42,006 nt of DNA from an uncultured Geobacteraceae bacterium. Its GTDB lineage: Bacteria > Desulfobacterota > Desulfuromonadia > Geobacterales > CAIOGM01. How positions within the stretch are numbered: the first letter of the stretch is position 1; each line of letters opens with the position of its first letter. Positions 41,528 through 42,006 of the stretch are shown piece by piece. The notes beneath the pieces were generated by a model. The model was not told where the DNA came from. It searched no databases and was given only the letters and a program-made list of their open reading frames with translations. Location: assembly GCA_903902345.1 (NCBI GenBank), contig CAIUUR010000102.1, positions 1 through 42,006 on the forward strand. Reading direction: 5' to 3'. The translations under genes and the position numbers were made by a program.

Positions 41528-42006
41528 TTACTTTATCCCCGCTTCCTGGGCCAAGGCCCGCCAGGCGGGGAGACTCCGCTCTATCATGGACTTATCCACG
41601 CAGTAGGCGATCCGGAAGTAGCCGGGAGCGCCGAATCCGGCGCCGGGGACGAGGAGTATCTGGTGCTTCTGGGCCAGACGGACGAACTCCACATCATCGG
41701 CAAAGGGTGACTTGGGAAAGAGGTAGAAGGCGCCGTCGGGACGAACCATGCTGAACCCCATCTCGGTGAGGTAGTGATAGAGGATATCCCGCTTCTCCTG
41801 ATAGGCCGCGATATCCACCGATTCCCGCTGCAACCGGGCCACCAGGCGCTGCATGAGGGCCGGGGCGTTGACGAACCCCAGCGTCCGGTTACAAAAGATC
41901 GCCCCCTCCATGAAAAGCTCCACGTGAGTCATCCGGGGATTGACCGCCAGATAGCCGATCCGTTCACCGGGGAGGGCCAGGTCCTTACTGTGGGAAGTGA
42001 CAATGA
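41528..42006 (-). CDS. PLP-dependent aminotransferase, 3' part
   Basis: The gene enters from the right edge. The track starts at an internal ATG (41932), but the frame continues to 42006 with IVTSHSKDLALPGERIGYLAV, which contains the PLP-binding lysine (SHSKDL) of class I/II aminotransferases. After it come AIFCNRTLGFVNAP, a DGAFYLFPKS strand, LLVPGAGFG and YFRIAYC, ending in a normal C-terminus. About 159 codons are visible, roughly the C-terminal 40% of a 390-residue enzyme. Aspartate/aromatic-type transamination is the likely reaction; the amino acid is not decidable. Confidence 0.88.
   Translation of the reverse strand, partial: IVTSHSKDLALPGERIGYLAVNPRMTHVELFMEGAIFCNRTLGFVNAPALMQRLVARLQRESVDIAAYQEKRDILYHYLTEMGFSMVRPDGAFYLFPKSPFADDVEFVRLAQKHQILLVPGAGFGAPGYFRIAYCVDKSMIERSLPAWRALAQEAGIK

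Overview
The window looks like a chromosomal segment of a Geobacter-type member of the Desulfuromonadales/Geobacterales (former Deltaproteobacteria). The clues are the gene content and order. There is a fur-feoB-small Cys protein-(DtxR-FeoA fusion) operon, a glnB-glnA pair behind a sigma-54 promoter, a single-chain pyruvate carboxylase, a DUF4212/SSS carboxylate symporter pair, a DnaB with a Cys-rich insertion, many c-di-GMP and chemotaxis-type proteins, and bd oxidase. The species assignment is inference. No rRNA, tRNA, CRISPR array, prophage or intact insertion sequence was seen.

Layout, left to right. 0.2-2.7 kb: an OmpA-like lipoprotein, an Smr-domain protein and an alpha/beta hydrolase behind a near-consensus promoter. 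2.7-5.0 kb: rpe, a NudL-like CoA diphosphatase and an amidohydrolase whose last codons lie inside a dispersed palindrome. 5.0-9.1 kb: a sodium/solute symporter (small and large subunits), a 28-codon ORF, a degenerate DUF294 protein and a TIM-barrel sugar-phosphate isomerase-like protein. 9.1-13.3 kb: an aldo/keto reductase on the minus strand, a 690-bp repeat-filled spacer, then cydAB and a strong terminator. 13.4-18.1 kb: a chemoreceptor with its sensor domain at the C-terminus, a Pal-like lipoprotein, a secreted beta-propeller and a DUF2127 membrane protein.

18.1-23.6 kb (minus strand): nitrogen control (glnB-glnA) and the iron operon (fur, feoB, Cys-rich peptide, DtxR-FeoA), with a Fur-box-like palindrome at the promoter. 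23.7-27.4 kb: pyruvate carboxylase, then a dispersed palindrome and a perfect 47-bp bidirectional terminator. 27.4-30.9 kb (minus): an isochorismatase/nicotinamidase-fold protein lacking catalytic residues, a FabMG-like enoyl-ACP reductase and dnaB. 31.0-32.7 kb: an unknown protein and a PleD-like receiver-GGDEF diguanylate cyclase. 32.7-35.8 kb (minus): an overlapping bioB-bioD-bioA operon preceded by a recognisable BirA operator. 35.9-42.0 kb: repeats, a sulfotransferase, a coupled radical-SAM/DUF4130 pair of the 'putative DNA modification/repair' type, a membrane GGDDF protein with Ser at the guanine-specificity position plus a lipoprotein, and the 3' part of an aminotransferase gene.

Most genes are ordinary metabolism and regulation. 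The best candidates for undescribed biology are the radical-SAM/DUF4130 pair, the pseudo-nicotinamidase next to the FabMG-like gene, the variant GGDDF protein, and the symporter linked to a DUF294 protein that has lost its Asp motif. Several kinds of dispersed inverted repeat mark almost every longer spacer, and one has been recruited into a coding sequence.
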